This document shows positions 40,844 through 50,376 of a stretch of 64,000 bases of DNA, in pieces (the first letter of the stretch is position 1; the number at the start of each line of letters is the position of its first letter). Below the pieces are notes generated by a model. It was given only the letters and a program-made list of their open reading frames with translations. It was not told where the DNA came from and ran no database searches. Both the position numbers and the translations under genes were made by a program. The stretch spans positions 4,506,001 to 4,570,000 of the forward strand of contig NZ_CP043311.1 in NCBI RefSeq assembly GCF_008807375.1. Direction: 5' to 3'. Origin of the DNA: Pseudomonas lalkuanensis. Lineage in GTDB: Bacteria; Pseudomonadota; Gammaproteobacteria; Pseudomonadales; Pseudomonadaceae.

Positions 40844-43132
40844 TCAGGCGAACTCCGCACGCAACTGCCGGGCCGCCGCCACCATGTTCACCAGGGCCGC
40901 TTCGGTTTCCGGCCAGGCGCGGGTCTTCAGGCCGCAATCGGGATTGACCCACAGGCGCTCGGCGGGAATGCGTTCGGCGGCCTTGCGCAGCAGCGCGGCC
41001 ATCTCGGCGCTGTCCGGTACGCGCGGCGAGTGGATGTCGTAGACGCCCGGACCGATCTCATTCGGATAGGCGAAGGCCTCGAAGGCATCCAGCAGCTCCA
41101 TGTCCGAGCGCGAGGTCTCGATGGTGATGACGTCGGCGTCCATGGCTGCGATGGACTCGATCACATCGTTGAACTCGCTGTAGCACATATGGGTATGGAT
41201 CTGAGTCTCGTCGCGCACGCCGCTGGCGGTCAGGCGGAAGGCTTCGCTGGCCCAGTCCAGATAGTGCTGCCACTCGGCCCGGCGTAGCGGCAGGCCCTCG
41301 CGGAAGGCCGCCTCGTCGATCTGCACGATGCGGATGCCGGCTTCCTCCAGGTCCACCACTTCATCACGGATGGCCAGCGCCAGTTGGCGGGCCTGCACCT
41401 CGCGAGACAGGTCCTCACGCGGGAAGGACCACATCAGCATGGTCACCGGCCCGGTCAGCATGCCCTTCATCCACTTGGCGGTCAGGCCCTGGGCGTAGCG
41501 GATCCACTCCACGGTCATCGCCTGCGGACGGCTCAGGTCGCCAACGATCACCGCCGGTTTCACGCAGCGGGAACCGTAGCTCTGCACCCAGCCGAAACGG
41601 GTGAAGGCATAGCCGTTCAGTTGCTCGGCGAAGTACTCCACCATGTCATTGCGTTCGGCCTCGCCATGCACCAGTACATCGAGGCCCAGTTGCTCCTGCA
41701 CCTCCACCGCATGACGGATTTCGCTGTGCATGGCCTCGGTGTACTCGGCCGCCGACAGCTTGCCTTGCCTGAAGGCCTGTCGCGCCAGACGAATGGCCGA
41801 AGTCTGCGGGAAGGAGCCGATGGTGGTGGTGGGGAAGGCCGGCAGATACAGGCGCTCACGCTGCCTGGCGATACGCACGGCGAAGGGTGACGAACGCTCG
41901 CTGTCTTCCGGTTTCAGCGCGGCAACGCGGGCCTGCACCTCTGCCTTGTGGATGCGCGGCGAGGCGGCGCGACTGGCCTGCACCTCACGGCTGGCGGCCA
42001 GGGCGTCGAGCACGGCCGGCGCTTCGGGTTCGCTCAGGGCGCGGGACAGCAATGCCACTTCCTCGCATTTCTGCACGGCGAAGGCCAGCCAGCTCTTCAG
42101 CTCGGCATCCAGCTTGTCTTCCCGGGCCAGGTCCACCGGGCTGTGCAGCAGCGAGCAGGACGGCGCGACCCAAAGGCGCTCGCCCAGGCGCTCATGGGCA
42201 TGGCGCAGCACGTCGAGGGCCTTTTCCAGGTCGCAGCGCCAGACGTTGCGGCCGTTCACCACGCCAAGGGACAGCACCTTGTAGGCCGGCAGGCGATCGA
42301 GGATGGTCGGGAACTGCTCGGGCGCGCGCACCAGGTCGATGTGCAGGCCGTCCAGCGGCAGGCTGGCAGCCAGGCCGAGGTTGTCTTCCAGGCCGCCGAA
42401 ATAGGTGGCGATCAGCTTCTTCAGCGGTTCCTTCTGCAGCAGGTTGTAGGCGCGTTCGAAGGCGTTCTTCCAGTCCTGGGGCAGGTCCAGCACCAGGATC
42501 GGCTCGTCGATCTGTACCCACTCCACCCCCTGGGCAGCCAGGCGCTGGAAAATCTCGCCATATACCGGCAGCAGCCGCTCCAGCAGGTCGAGCCTGTCGA
42601 AGTCGCCTCCCTTGGCCTTGCCCAGCCAGAGGTAGGTCAGCGGACCGATCAGCACCGGCTTGACGCTGTGGCCAAGGGCGCGGGCTTCATCCACGTCCTC
42701 GAACAGTTGCTCCCAGCTCAGGGCGAACTGCTGGTCAGCGGTGAATTCGGGGACGAGATAGTGGTAGTTGGTATCGAACCACTTCGTCATTTCCTGGGCA
42801 TGGGCGCCGCCGCAGCAGCCCTTGCTGACACCACGGGCCATGGCGAACAGGGTCTGCAGGCCCGGCTTGCCGTCGTGGGGGCGGAAGCGCTCGGGAATGA
42901 CGCCGAAGGTGAGGGAATGGGTCAGCACCTGGTCGTACCAGGCGAAATCGCCCACCGGCAGCAGGTCGATACCGGCGTCCTTCTGCAACTGCCAGTGCTC
43001 GGCACGCAATTGGCGGCCGACCACACGCAGGCCGGCTTCATCCAGTTCGCCCTTCCAGAAGGCTTCCAGCGCCTTCTTCAGTTCACGGTCGCGGCCGATG
43101 CGCGGGAACCCGAGGGAATGGGACAGGGCCAT
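40844..43132 (-). CDS. metE: Cobalamin-independent methionine synthase
   Basis: MetE methylates homocysteine with methyl-tetrahydrofolate polyglutamate. The 762-residue protein begins [23 protein letters not shown], the conserved N-terminus. Zinc ligands are in [11 protein letters not shown] and [14 protein letters not shown] 43132 has GGAG nine bases upstream. The frame is open for 31 more codons that overlap the operator region and are excluded. It is divergent from metR. The 5-methyl-tetrahydrofolate it needs can derive from one-carbon units made by the neighbouring gcv operon. Confidence 0.96.
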   Translation of the reverse strand: MALSHSLGFPRIGRDRELKKALEAFWKGELDEAGLRVVGRQLRAEHWQLQKDAGIDLLPVGDFAWYDQVLTHSLTFGVIPERFRPHDGKPGLQTLFAMARGVSKGCCGGAHAQEMTKWFDTNYHYLVPEFTADQQFALSWEQLFEDVDEARALGHSVKPVLIGPLTYLWLGKAKGGDFDRLDLLERLLPVYGEIFQRLAAQGVEWVQIDEPILVLDLPQDWKNAFERAYNLLQKEPLKKLIATYFGGLEDNLGLAASLPLDGLHIDLVRAPEQFPTILDRLPAYKVLSLGVVNGRNVWRCDLEKALDVLRHAHERLGERLWVAPSCSLLHSPVDLAREDKLDAELKSWLAFAVQKCEEVALLSRALSEPEAPAVLDALAASREVQASRAASPRIHKAEVQARVAALKPEDSERSSPFAVRIARQRERLYLPAFPTTTIGSFPQTSAIRLARQAFRQGKLSAAEYTEAMHSEIRHAVEVQEQLGLDVLVHGEAERNDMVEYFAEQLNGYAFTRFGWVQSYGSRCVKPAVIVGDLSRPQAMTVEWIRYAQGLTAKWMKGMLTGPVTMLMWSFPREDLSREVQARQLALAIRDEVVDLEEAGIRIVQIDEAAFREGLPLRRAEWQHYLDWASEAFRLTASGVRDETQIHTHMCYSEFNDVIESIAAMDADVITIETSRSDMELLDAFEAFAYPNEIGPGVYDIHSPRVPDSAEMAALLRKAAERIPAERLWVNPDCGLKTRAWPETEAALVNMVAAARQLRAEFA

Positions 43133-43183
43133 GTTGAAAATCTCCATACAAATGATGGAGCGATTGTCGACAGTCCCGGGCAC

Positions 43184-43219
43184 TTGAGACAAACTCAACA
43201 AATTCGTGTTGATCTCAAA
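43184..43219. promoter_or_regulatory. MetR-type dyads between metE and metR
   Basis: TTGAGACAAACTCAA (43184-43198) is a perfect TTGAG-N5-CTCAA dyad and TTGATCTCAA follows near 43209-43218. They lie in the 108-bp divergent region, where MetR with homocysteine would act. The E. coli MetR consensus is TGAA-N5-TTCA. Confidence 0.6.
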
Positions 43220-43240
43220 TTCCATTCATGGAGGGCCGCC

Positions 43241-44158
43241 ATGCTCGAGCTGCGCCATCTCAAGACCCTGCACGCCCTGCGCGAAGCCGACAGCCTGGTG
43301 GAAGCGGCCGATCGCCTGCACCTGACCCAGTCCGCTCTGTCCCACCAGTTCAAGGAACTGGAGGAACGCCTCGGCATGCAACTCTTCGTGCGCAAGACCA
43401 AGCCCGTGCGTTTCACCAGCGCCGGCCTGCGCCTGCTGCAGCTGGCCGACAGCCTCCTGCCGCAACTGCGCAGCGCCGAGCGCGACCTGGCGCGCCTGGC
43501 CGGCGGCACCGCCGGCCGGCTGCACATGGCCATCGAGTGCCATAGCTGCTTCCAGTGGCTGATGCCCACCATCGACCAGTTCCGCGATGCCTGGCCGGAA
43601 GTGGAGCTGGACCTGGCGTCGGGCTTCTCCTTCGCTCCCTTGCCCGCCCTGGCCCGTGGCGACCTGGACCTGGTGGTGACCGCCGACCCGGTGGACCTGG
43701 CCGGGATCACCTACGTACCGCTGTTCACCTACGAGGCGCTGCTGGCGGTGGATAACCAGCACGCCCTGGCGAACAAGCCCTTCATCGTGCCCGAAGACCT
43801 GGCCAGCCTGACGCTGATTACCTACCCGGTGGAACGCGACCGCCTGGACGTCTTCACCCGCTTCCTCGAACCCGCCGACGTGGAACCGGCGCAGGTACGC
43901 ACTTCCGAACTCACGGTGATGATGATGCAGCTGGTGGCCAGCGGCCGCGGGGTCTGCTGCCTGCCCAACTGGGCACTGCACGAATACAGCTCGCGGGGCT
44001 ACGTCACTGCCAAGCGCCTGGGGGAGAAAGGGTTGTATTGCACGCTTTACGCGGCGATCCGCGCCGACATGCTGGACGCGCCCTTCATGCGCGACTTCCT
44101 GCTGACAGCGAAGGACACCTCGTTTGCGACGCTCGAAGGGGTGAGTGCGGCGCGGTAG
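43241..44158 (+). CDS. metR: LysR-family regulator MetR
   Basis: MetR activates metE in response to homocysteine. The 305-residue protein has the LysR helix-turn-helix (about 1-60: LVEAADRLHLTQSALSHQFKELEERLG) and an effector domain. The N-terminus MLELRHLKTLHALREA is typical of MetR. ATG 43241 has a GGAGG site. Divergence from metE and dyads between the two genes support the assignment. Confidence 0.94.
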   Translation: MLELRHLKTLHALREADSLVEAADRLHLTQSALSHQFKELEERLGMQLFVRKTKPVRFTSAGLRLLQLADSLLPQLRSAERDLARLAGGTAGRLHMAIECHSCFQWLMPTIDQFRDAWPEVELDLASGFSFAPLPALARGDLDLVVTADPVDLAGITYVPLFTYEALLAVDNQHALANKPFIVPEDLASLTLITYPVERDRLDVFTRFLEPADVEPAQVRTSELTVMMMQLVASGRGVCCLPNWALHEYSSRGYVTAKRLGEKGLYCTLYAAIRADMLDAPFMRDFLLTAKDTSFATLEGVSAAR

Positions 44159-44582
44159 TAACTCCGATTTCAGTGCCGGCCTGTCACGCCCTCACCCCCG
44201 GCCCCTCTCCCTGAAGAGGAGAGGGGTGACTCGCGGCTGATGTAACGAATCGATCCTGAAGCCGACTCATGATCCGCAAGTTTGCTGAAGAGGTGGGGCA
44301 GCGACTCCGCCCCGTCAGAAGGCCGAACGGAATCGTTGCAGAGGGGGACGAGCGGCATGGATACCGCGAGAGGCGTGCGGGGCCATGGATGGCCCCTCTC
44401 GCCGGGCCCCTGGAGCGACGATGGAGGGAGGGGAGTCCGGCGAAGCCGGACCCGGATGGAGGGGCAAGCGTTCTTGGTTACTCCTTTGGCGTTTGAAAGA
44501 AGTGACTCGCCGGGGGGCGAAACAGAGACCCGAAGCCAGCGTTATTAGCTGGGAAATCAAGACTCAAGCCCCCTCAATAACT
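44159..44582. other. 424-bp gene-free stretch with low-complexity repeat
   Basis: The left part contains a hairpin of the CCCCTCTCCCT-GAAG-AGGAGAGGGG type (44202-44227). The rest reads as GC-rich, partly open frames with no conserved start and an SFGV-like or SDSPGGETETRS-like end. Such endings recur in intergenic repeats of many GC-rich proteobacteria. I support no gene here. It separates metR from the convergent type I secretion operon. Confidence 0.5.
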
Positions 44583-45926
44583 TCACGGATGCATCGAAAG
44601 CGACGGCCCCAGGTAGGCATTCGCCTGCTGGATATCATCCTCCCCCAACGACCCCACCGCAGCCGCCAGGCGCAGGCGTGAAAGCAGGTAGCGCAGCTTG
44701 GCCTCCAGCAGGTCGCGGCGGGCGATGAAGGCCTGTTCCTCGGCATTGAGGATATCCAGGTTGGTGCTGGTGCCAGCCTGGAACCCCTTGCGGGCCGAGT
44801 CCTGGGCGCGCTCGCTGGATACCACCGCCTTCTCCAGTGCCCGTACCCGTTGTTCGCCACTCTGTACGCCGCGGAATTCGCGGGTAGTGCCCGACAGCAC
44901 TTCTTCGCGACTGGAGTTCAGCTGGTCGTTGGCCAGCTCCCGGTTGGCGCTCGCCTGGCGAACCTGGGCGTTGGTGGCGCCGCCGGCGAAGATCGGCATG
45001 CGAAACTCCACACCCACCGAGCCGTACTTGTTCGTCTGGTTCTGGGTGGAGACCGAGTCGCTTTCCGCGTCGTTGTAGGCGGCGACGAAATCCAGGGTTG
45101 GCCAGTGCCCGGCCTTGGCCCGGTTCACCTCTTCGTCGGCGATGTCCAGGCTGCGGCTGCGAGCGATGATGGTCGGGTTGTTGGCCCGCGCGTCGCTGAT
45201 CCAGTCCTGCAGGGTCGGCGGCTCCAGCGGCGGCGTGGGGAACTCGGTGCGCAGGGTGGACATTTCCTCGGGCAGCACGCCAAGCAGCTCCTGCAAAAGA
45301 CGCCGCGCCACCAGCAGGCTGTCTTCGGCCTCGATCAGCTCGGCCTGGGCCAGGTCGCGCCGGGCGGAGGCCTGGTCGACGTCGATCACCGTACCGTCGC
45401 CGAGCTGGAAGCGCCGCTTGGCGGCCAGCACCTGCTGTTCCAGGTTCTTCAGCTTCACCTTGGCCAGATCGATGGTTTCCAGCGCCAGCAGCACCGAGAA
45501 ATAACGGCTGGCCAGGCTGACCGCCGACTCCTGGGTCTTGGCGTCGAACACCGCGTCACTGAACAGGGTGCGCTGATTGCCCTGGCGGTACTCGGCCATC
45601 CTCTGCTTGTTGAACAGGGGTTGGCGCAACTCCACCACCGCCCCCTTTGAGTCGTACTCCAGGTCGCTCTCCACGGAGCGTCCGAAGATGTTGTCCTGTT
45701 CGCTGGTGCCATCCACCCGTTTCCAGTAGGCGGTGGCGTTGATGTTCGGCAGCAGGCCGGCCTTGCCCAGTTCCTTGTATTCCTGGCCGGCCTGCCGCTC
45801 ATGCACCGAGGCCAGATAGGTCGGCCCCTGGTTCTGGTAGACGTTCCAGGCTTCGCTCAAGTCCATGGCTGTCGCGGGCAGGGCGACAGCTCCGAGAAAA
45901 CCGGCCATGGCCATCCGGGCTCTCAT
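44583..45926 (-). CDS. aprF: Type I secretion outer-membrane channel, TolC family (AprF/PrtF-like)
   Basis: The 447-residue protein has a signal peptide (MRARMAMAGFLGAVALPATA) and two homologous TolC repeats rich in long coiled helices (for example SRYFSVLLALETIDLAKVKLKNLEQQVLAAKRRFQLG). It would form the outer-membrane and periplasmic tunnel. ATG 45926 has AAGGAG and lies one base after the AprE-like stop. It is the last of the aprD-E-F operon. No protease, lipase or adhesin substrate gene follows. Confidence 0.9.
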   Translation of the reverse strand: MRARMAMAGFLGAVALPATAMDLSEAWNVYQNQGPTYLASVHERQAGQEYKELGKAGLLPNINATAYWKRVDGTSEQDNIFGRSVESDLEYDSKGAVVELRQPLFNKQRMAEYRQGNQRTLFSDAVFDAKTQESAVSLASRYFSVLLALETIDLAKVKLKNLEQQVLAAKRRFQLGDGTVIDVDQASARRDLAQAELIEAEDSLLVARRLLQELLGVLPEEMSTLRTEFPTPPLEPPTLQDWISDARANNPTIIARSRSLDIADEEVNRAKAGHWPTLDFVAAYNDAESDSVSTQNQTNKYGSVGVEFRMPIFAGGATNAQVRQASANRELANDQLNSSREEVLSGTTREFRGVQSGEQRVRALEKAVVSSERAQDSARKGFQAGTSTNLDILNAEEQAFIARRDLLEAKLRYLLSRLRLAAAVGSLGEDDIQQANAYLGPSLSMHP

Positions 45927-45927
45927 T

Positions 45928-47271
45928 TCACTGCTCCTTGAATGCGTTACCGACACGGCCCAGCAGCGGTTTCATCAAGTAGCTCATCAGGCTGCGCTCA
46001 CCGGTCTTGATGGTTACGGTGGCCGGCATGCCTGCCCGGATGTTGTTCGGCCCGAGCATCTTCATGCCTTCCTCGGTCACTTCCACCTGGGTCAAGTAAT
46101 AGGGCTGTTTGCTGGCTTCGTCCACCAGCCGGTCGGCGGCGACCGTCAGCACCCGTCCGGGAATGTTCGGCGTCTGCGCATGGTTGAAGGCCGGGAAGGT
46201 GATATCCACCGACAGGCCCGGGACCATCTTGTCGATGGCCTGTACCGGCACCTGGGCGTCCACCTGCAGGGGCTCACTGTCCGGCACCACGTCCATGAGC
46301 CGCGCACCGGGCTGGATCACTCCACCGACCGTGGTGATGGTCAGGCCGAGGACGATGCCGTCGATGGGCGAACGGATCACCGTATTTTCCACCTGGTAGT
46401 CCACCGAACGCAGGCGCTCGGCCAGGGAGGTGGACTCCTTCTGGATATCGGTGAGCTGGGATTCCACTTCCTTCTGGAAATCCTGCTCGCGCTGGAGGAT
46501 ACGCAGCTTGAGTTCGGCGATCTGGTTCCGGGTACGCCCGATATCCGCGATGTTCTGCGCCATGGAACCGTTCAGTTCCGATGCGTTGCGTTCCAGCTCC
46601 AGCATGCGGTTGCGCGGGATATAGCCTTCCGCCGCCAGGCTGCGCACGCCGTCGAGTTCCTCGCCCAGGAACTTCGATTGGCTGGAACGGGTGGCCTGCA
46701 CCTGGCGCAGGCCCTTGAGCTGCTCCTCGGCGCCATTGAGGTTCTCATGCAGGATGCTGATTTCCCCCAGCAGGGCCTTGCGCCGGGTGTGGAACAGCCG
46801 CTGCTGCAGGGCGATGGCATCCTGCAGCCGTGGGTCGCCGCCGAAGCGCTCCAGCAGTTCCGGAGTGAAGGTGACGGTGTCGGCACCATCGCGTTCGGCC
46901 ATCAGGCGGTCTTCCACGGTCTTGGCGACGATGTACTGGGAACTCAGGGCGCCCTGCTCGGCGATCGCCTGGGTCGGGTCCAGGCGCACCAGCTCCTGGC
47001 CGGCGCGCACCTTGTCGCCTTCGCGCACCAGGATGGCATCCACCTCGCCGCCGGTGAGGTGCTGCACCGTCTTGCGGGCATTGGTGACGTTGACCGTGGC
47101 GTTTGCCACCACGCCGGCGTCCAGCGGAGCCCACATGGCCCAGGCCAGGAAGCCGCCGAATCCGGCCAGCACCATCCACACGCCCCAACGGGCCGGGCGG
47201 CTGTCATCGAGGTCCACCACCGTCGGTTGTTCGACCCTTACCAGGGCCTTGCTTTCGCTTGCCGCTTGCAT
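45928..47271 (-). CDS. aprE: Type I secretion membrane fusion protein, HlyD/AprE-like
   Basis: The 447-residue protein has one N-terminal membrane helix (about 29-48, WGVWMVLAGFGGFLAWAMW), a lipoyl-type hairpin, long coiled-coil segments and the C-terminal HlyD signature (MPATVTIKTGERSLMSYLMKPL). It links the inner-membrane ABC exporter to the outer channel. It starts six bases after the ABC gene stop. Length and motifs match the AprE/PrtE group that exports proteases and lipases. Confidence 0.92.
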   Translation of the reverse strand: MQAASESKALVRVEQPTVVDLDDSRPARWGVWMVLAGFGGFLAWAMWAPLDAGVVANATVNVTNARKTVQHLTGGEVDAILVREGDKVRAGQELVRLDPTQAIAEQGALSSQYIVAKTVEDRLMAERDGADTVTFTPELLERFGGDPRLQDAIALQQRLFHTRRKALLGEISILHENLNGAEEQLKGLRQVQATRSSQSKFLGEELDGVRSLAAEGYIPRNRMLELERNASELNGSMAQNIADIGRTRNQIAELKLRILQREQDFQKEVESQLTDIQKESTSLAERLRSVDYQVENTVIRSPIDGIVLGLTITTVGGVIQPGARLMDVVPDSEPLQVDAQVPVQAIDKMVPGLSVDITFPAFNHAQTPNIPGRVLTVAADRLVDEASKQPYYLTQVEVTEEGMKMLGPNNIRAGMPATVTIKTGERSLMSYLMKPLLGRVGNAFKEQ

Positions 47272-47277
47272 GATCGA

Positions 47278-49014
47278 TTACTCCTTGGCCCGCATCGATG
47301 CCAGGTTCGGCGTGCCCACGGAGGGCATGACGCTGGCCTGGCGCAATGCTGCGAAGACCTCTTCACGAGGACCGAACAATTGCACGCCGCCGTCACGCAT
47401 CAGCAGGACCTTGTCCACTGTGCTGAGCACACTGGGACGATGGGAAATCAGGACCAGCGTCTTGCCACGCTTCTTCAGGTCGAGGATCGCTTCCACCAGC
47501 GCCGCTTCGCCCAGGTCATCGAGGTTGGCGTTGGGCTCATCGAGCACGATCATCGAGGGGTCGCCATAGATGGCCCGGGCCAGGGCGATACGCTGTTTCT
47601 GGCCGCCCGACAACGGGCTGCCATCCACGCCGAGCGGTGTGTCGTAGCCTTTCTCGAAGCGCAGGATCATCTCGTGCACCCCGGCACGCCTGGCGGCGAG
47701 AATCACCTCCTCGCTGTTCATCTCGCCGAAGCGGGCGATGTTGTCGGCAATGGTGCCTTCGAACAACTCCACGTCCTGCGGCAGGTAGCCGATCCAGGGA
47801 CCGAGTTCCTCCTTGTTCCACTGGAAGATATCGGCACCGTCCAGGCGCACCTTGCCCGCTTGCGCCGGCCATACGCCCACCAGCAGGCGCGCCAGGGTGG
47901 ACTTGCCGGAGGCCGACGGGCCGATGATGCCGAGGGCTTCACCGGGCGAGAGGCTGAAGTTGATCCCGCGCAGGATGGTGACGACGCCGCCAGGCGCCGC
48001 GGTCATGGCCTGTTCCACCGACAGCGCGCCCTGGGGCTTGGGCAGGGCCATGGCGGTGTTGCGCGCCGGGAAGTCCTGCAGCAGCTTGGACAGCCGTTCC
48101 CAGGAGCCGCGGGCCGAGAGCAACTGCTTCCAGACACCGATGGCCTGCTCCACCGGCGCCATGGCGCGGCCACTGAGGATGGAACTGGCGATCATCATCC
48201 CCGCAGTGATCTCGCCCTTGATCGCCAGCAGTGCGCCGGCGCCGAGGATCACCGACTGCAGGGTGACCCGCACGAAGCGGCTGGCGCCATTGATGTAGGC
48301 GGCGCGGTCGGAAGCCTGGGTCTGCTTCTCGAGAATGCGCTGGTGGCTGCCGAACCAGCGCTCGCGAATCGCTGGCAGCATGCCCATGGCTTCGATCACT
48401 TCGGTATTGCGCAGGTTGTTGTTGGCGAACGCGCCGGAGGCCAGGGCCGCCTGGTTGGCCTCCATCAGCGGGCCGCGGGTCACCACTTCGGTGAGCAGGG
48501 CCAGGGCGAAGAGGATTGCAGAACCGATCAGGGTGATGACGCCCAGCAGCGGGTGCACGAGGAAGATCACCAGCAGGTAGATGGGCGTCCAGGGGGCATC
48601 GAAGAAGGCAAACAGGCCATTGCCGGTGAGGAACTGGCGCACCTGGGACAGGTCCTGCAGCGCCTGGGCCGGGTTGCCGCCGGCGCGGCGCAGGTTGCGC
48701 TCGAAGGACGCATTGAACACCCGCTTGTTCAGGCTCATGTCCAGCCGGTTGCCAAGGCGGATCAGCACGCTCGAACGCACCACTTCGAGCAACGACATCA
48801 GCACGTACAGGCCGAGCATCAATACCGTCAGCATCGCCAGGGTGGTGACGTTGCTGCTCGCCAGCACCCGGTCGTAGACCTGCAGCATGTAGAGGGCGGG
48901 CGCGAGCATCATCAGGTTGATGATGCCGCTGAAGCCACCCACCACATAGAAGGTATGACGGAGGCGACTCAGGGCTTCGGACAACTCGGTACGGGGCTGC
49001 GAGAAATTCTTCAT
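47278..49014 (-). CDS. aprD: Type I secretion ABC exporter, AprD/PrtD-like
   Basis: The 578-residue protein has an N-terminal six-helix membrane domain and a C-terminal ATPase with Walker A GPSASGKST, signature LSGGQKQR, Walker B MIVLDEPNANLD and switch ISHRPS. There is no N-terminal C39 peptidase or peptidase-like domain, as expected for the PrtD group that recognises C-terminal export signals. It is the first gene of the operon. The promoter should lie in the 517-bp region upstream, where direct and inverted repeats are found. Confidence 0.93.
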   Translation of the reverse strand: MKNFSQPRTELSEALSRLRHTFYVVGGFSGIINLMMLAPALYMLQVYDRVLASSNVTTLAMLTVLMLGLYVLMSLLEVVRSSVLIRLGNRLDMSLNKRVFNASFERNLRRAGGNPAQALQDLSQVRQFLTGNGLFAFFDAPWTPIYLLVIFLVHPLLGVITLIGSAILFALALLTEVVTRGPLMEANQAALASGAFANNNLRNTEVIEAMGMLPAIRERWFGSHQRILEKQTQASDRAAYINGASRFVRVTLQSVILGAGALLAIKGEITAGMMIASSILSGRAMAPVEQAIGVWKQLLSARGSWERLSKLLQDFPARNTAMALPKPQGALSVEQAMTAAPGGVVTILRGINFSLSPGEALGIIGPSASGKSTLARLLVGVWPAQAGKVRLDGADIFQWNKEELGPWIGYLPQDVELFEGTIADNIARFGEMNSEEVILAARRAGVHEMILRFEKGYDTPLGVDGSPLSGGQKQRIALARAIYGDPSMIVLDEPNANLDDLGEAALVEAILDLKKRGKTLVLISHRPSVLSTVDKVLLMRDGGVQLFGPREEVFAALRQASVMPSVGTPNLASMRAKE

Positions 49015-49531
49015 CTCGGCGCTCCACTGGCTGAGTGATCGGTTCGGCCGTGGCCCGGCCGCCTCTTATAGTTCGAGCCCCTGGAGCAATTCGCCGCTGC
49101 CCCCACAGAAGCCTACAGACATGCTTAGTCAAGACTCCGACGCACCGCCAGAGCCGGACCCCTCCTGCCAGACGGCTGCGGGATTAACCCCGACCAGCGA
49201 CATGGGGCACTCAGGCGAGAGTGCTTCTCATAAGAGCCGAAACACCCGTTCTAGAGCAGTTTTACCCACTTTTGGGGAAAATCTGGTCGAGCGAGGAAGG
49301 CGCCCAAAAGGCGAAACTGGCGCCGGATAAATGACGTATAGCGCCAACGATATGATCGACGCAGGATGTATAGCGTCGCTCTATGCATCCTGGGCCACGG
49401 CCAAGCGCAGGGGGCGCCATGCGCCCCGGGCTCAGTGCCCGGTGGATGAAGAGCGAATACCGGAAACACCGCGGGTGCGCGCGGCGCACCCCGCCAGGGC
49501 AGCCCACCCTCGCGCGCAACCCACCGTGGGG
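49015..49531. other. 517-bp region upstream of the type I secretion operon
   Basis: No gene is supported. GTATAGCG occurs twice (49336-49343, 49368-49375), exactly 32 bp apart. AGGATGTATAGCG / CTCTATGCATCCT (49363-49391) is an inverted repeat matching at 11 of 13 positions. A GGTGCGCGCGGCGCACC hairpin lies at 49474-49490. The repeats may be control sites for aprD-E-F, which reads away from here. Confidence 0.5.
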
Positions 49532-50173
49532 TCAGTTCGCCCTGGCTCGCAGCGCCGGGCTGGACTTGAGCATGTCCATCAGGCTGTTCACCAGGTTCTC
49601 GGCCTCGTCGGCCAGGGAGTAGCTCGCCGGCACCAGCAGCCAGTTGGTCTGGATGCCTTCCAGGTAGGCATGCACGCTGATCGCGGCACGGCGGCAATCC
49701 AGGTCGTCGGGCAACTGGCCGCGGCTCACCGCATTGCGCAGGGCCTTGGCGATGCGCTGGTCGCAGTCGACGCTCTGGTCTTCCATCTGCTGGCGGAGGT
49801 CGCCCAGTTCCTCGGTGTATTCCACCTTGTGCCGGAGGATTTCGTGGATGCGCCGGCTCTGCGGGTCCAGCTCCACGCGCCGGAGCAGGCGCACCATCAA
49901 CTGGTGCATGCGCCCGAGGGGATCGGGCTCATCCTCGCTCTCGCTGGCGCGGGCCAGCTCTTCCAGCGGCGTATGGATGCGCTCGAGCATGGCCTGGAAC
50001 AGGTCGTTCTTGTTCTCGAAATGCCAGTAGATGGCGCCTCGGCTGACTCCGGCGGCGGCCGCGATTTCCGCCAGCGAAGCACGGGAAACCCCCTTCTCGT
50101 GAAATACCCGTTCAGTGGCGTCGAGTATCTGCACGCGGGTTTCTTCAGCTTCCTCTTTGGTACGTCTGGCCAT
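49532..50173 (-). CDS. ttgR: TetR-family efflux repressor TtgR
   Basis: The 213-residue protein begins MARRTKEEAEETR and has the TetR helix-turn-helix (about 30-53, ASLAEIAAAAGVSRGAIYWHF). The N-terminal and C-terminal halves (ASESEDEPDPLG, RRGQLPDDLD-like, SPALR end) follow the P. putida TtgR pattern. TtgR binds antibiotics and plant phenolics, which release it from the ttgABC operator. It is divergent from the pump genes and a matching operator lies between. Its presence instead of a MarR-type MexR points away from P. aeruginosa itself. Confidence 0.9.
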   Translation of the reverse strand: MARRTKEEAEETRVQILDATERVFHEKGVSRASLAEIAAAAGVSRGAIYWHFENKNDLFQAMLERIHTPLEELARASESEDEPDPLGRMHQLMVRLLRRVELDPQSRRIHEILRHKVEYTEELGDLRQQMEDQSVDCDQRIAKALRNAVSRGQLPDDLDCRRAAISVHAYLEGIQTNWLLVPASYSLADEAENLVNSLMDMLKSSPALRARAN

Positions 50174-50258
50174 TCGCGGCTGGGACCTATCTGATTGCTC
50201 TCAAAGGAAAAATCGTCTTTGCGCCGTAATAAATTCTGACATCGGCAACAGAAGATTC

Positions 50259-50292
50259 AATTTACAAACATTCACGCATGTAAGTATATTCG
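50259..50292. promoter_or_regulatory. TtgR operator
   Basis: The dyad TTTACA (50261-50266) / TGTAAG (50279-50284) followed by TATATTC closely resembles the P. putida ttgABC/ttgR operator as I remember it (TTTACAAACAACCATGAATGTAAGTATATTC). It would control both divergent transcripts. Confidence 0.8.
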
Positions 50293-50376
50293 TACACCTT
50301 CGCAAGAATCCAGAACCTGCCCTGCGCCCAGCTTTCCGTCAGAAAGCTGTACCCCCAAAAAATGAGGTCCCTTCAG

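Noticed and set aside
44269..44548. Short open frames ending in SFGV or SQRY in the gene-free stretch after metR.
   Set aside because: No ribosome site or signal is seen, and the endings resemble known intergenic repeat translations.
45865..49038. A plus-strand open frame of 1057 codons.
   Set aside because: It is antisense to the aprD and aprE genes and shows no domain.
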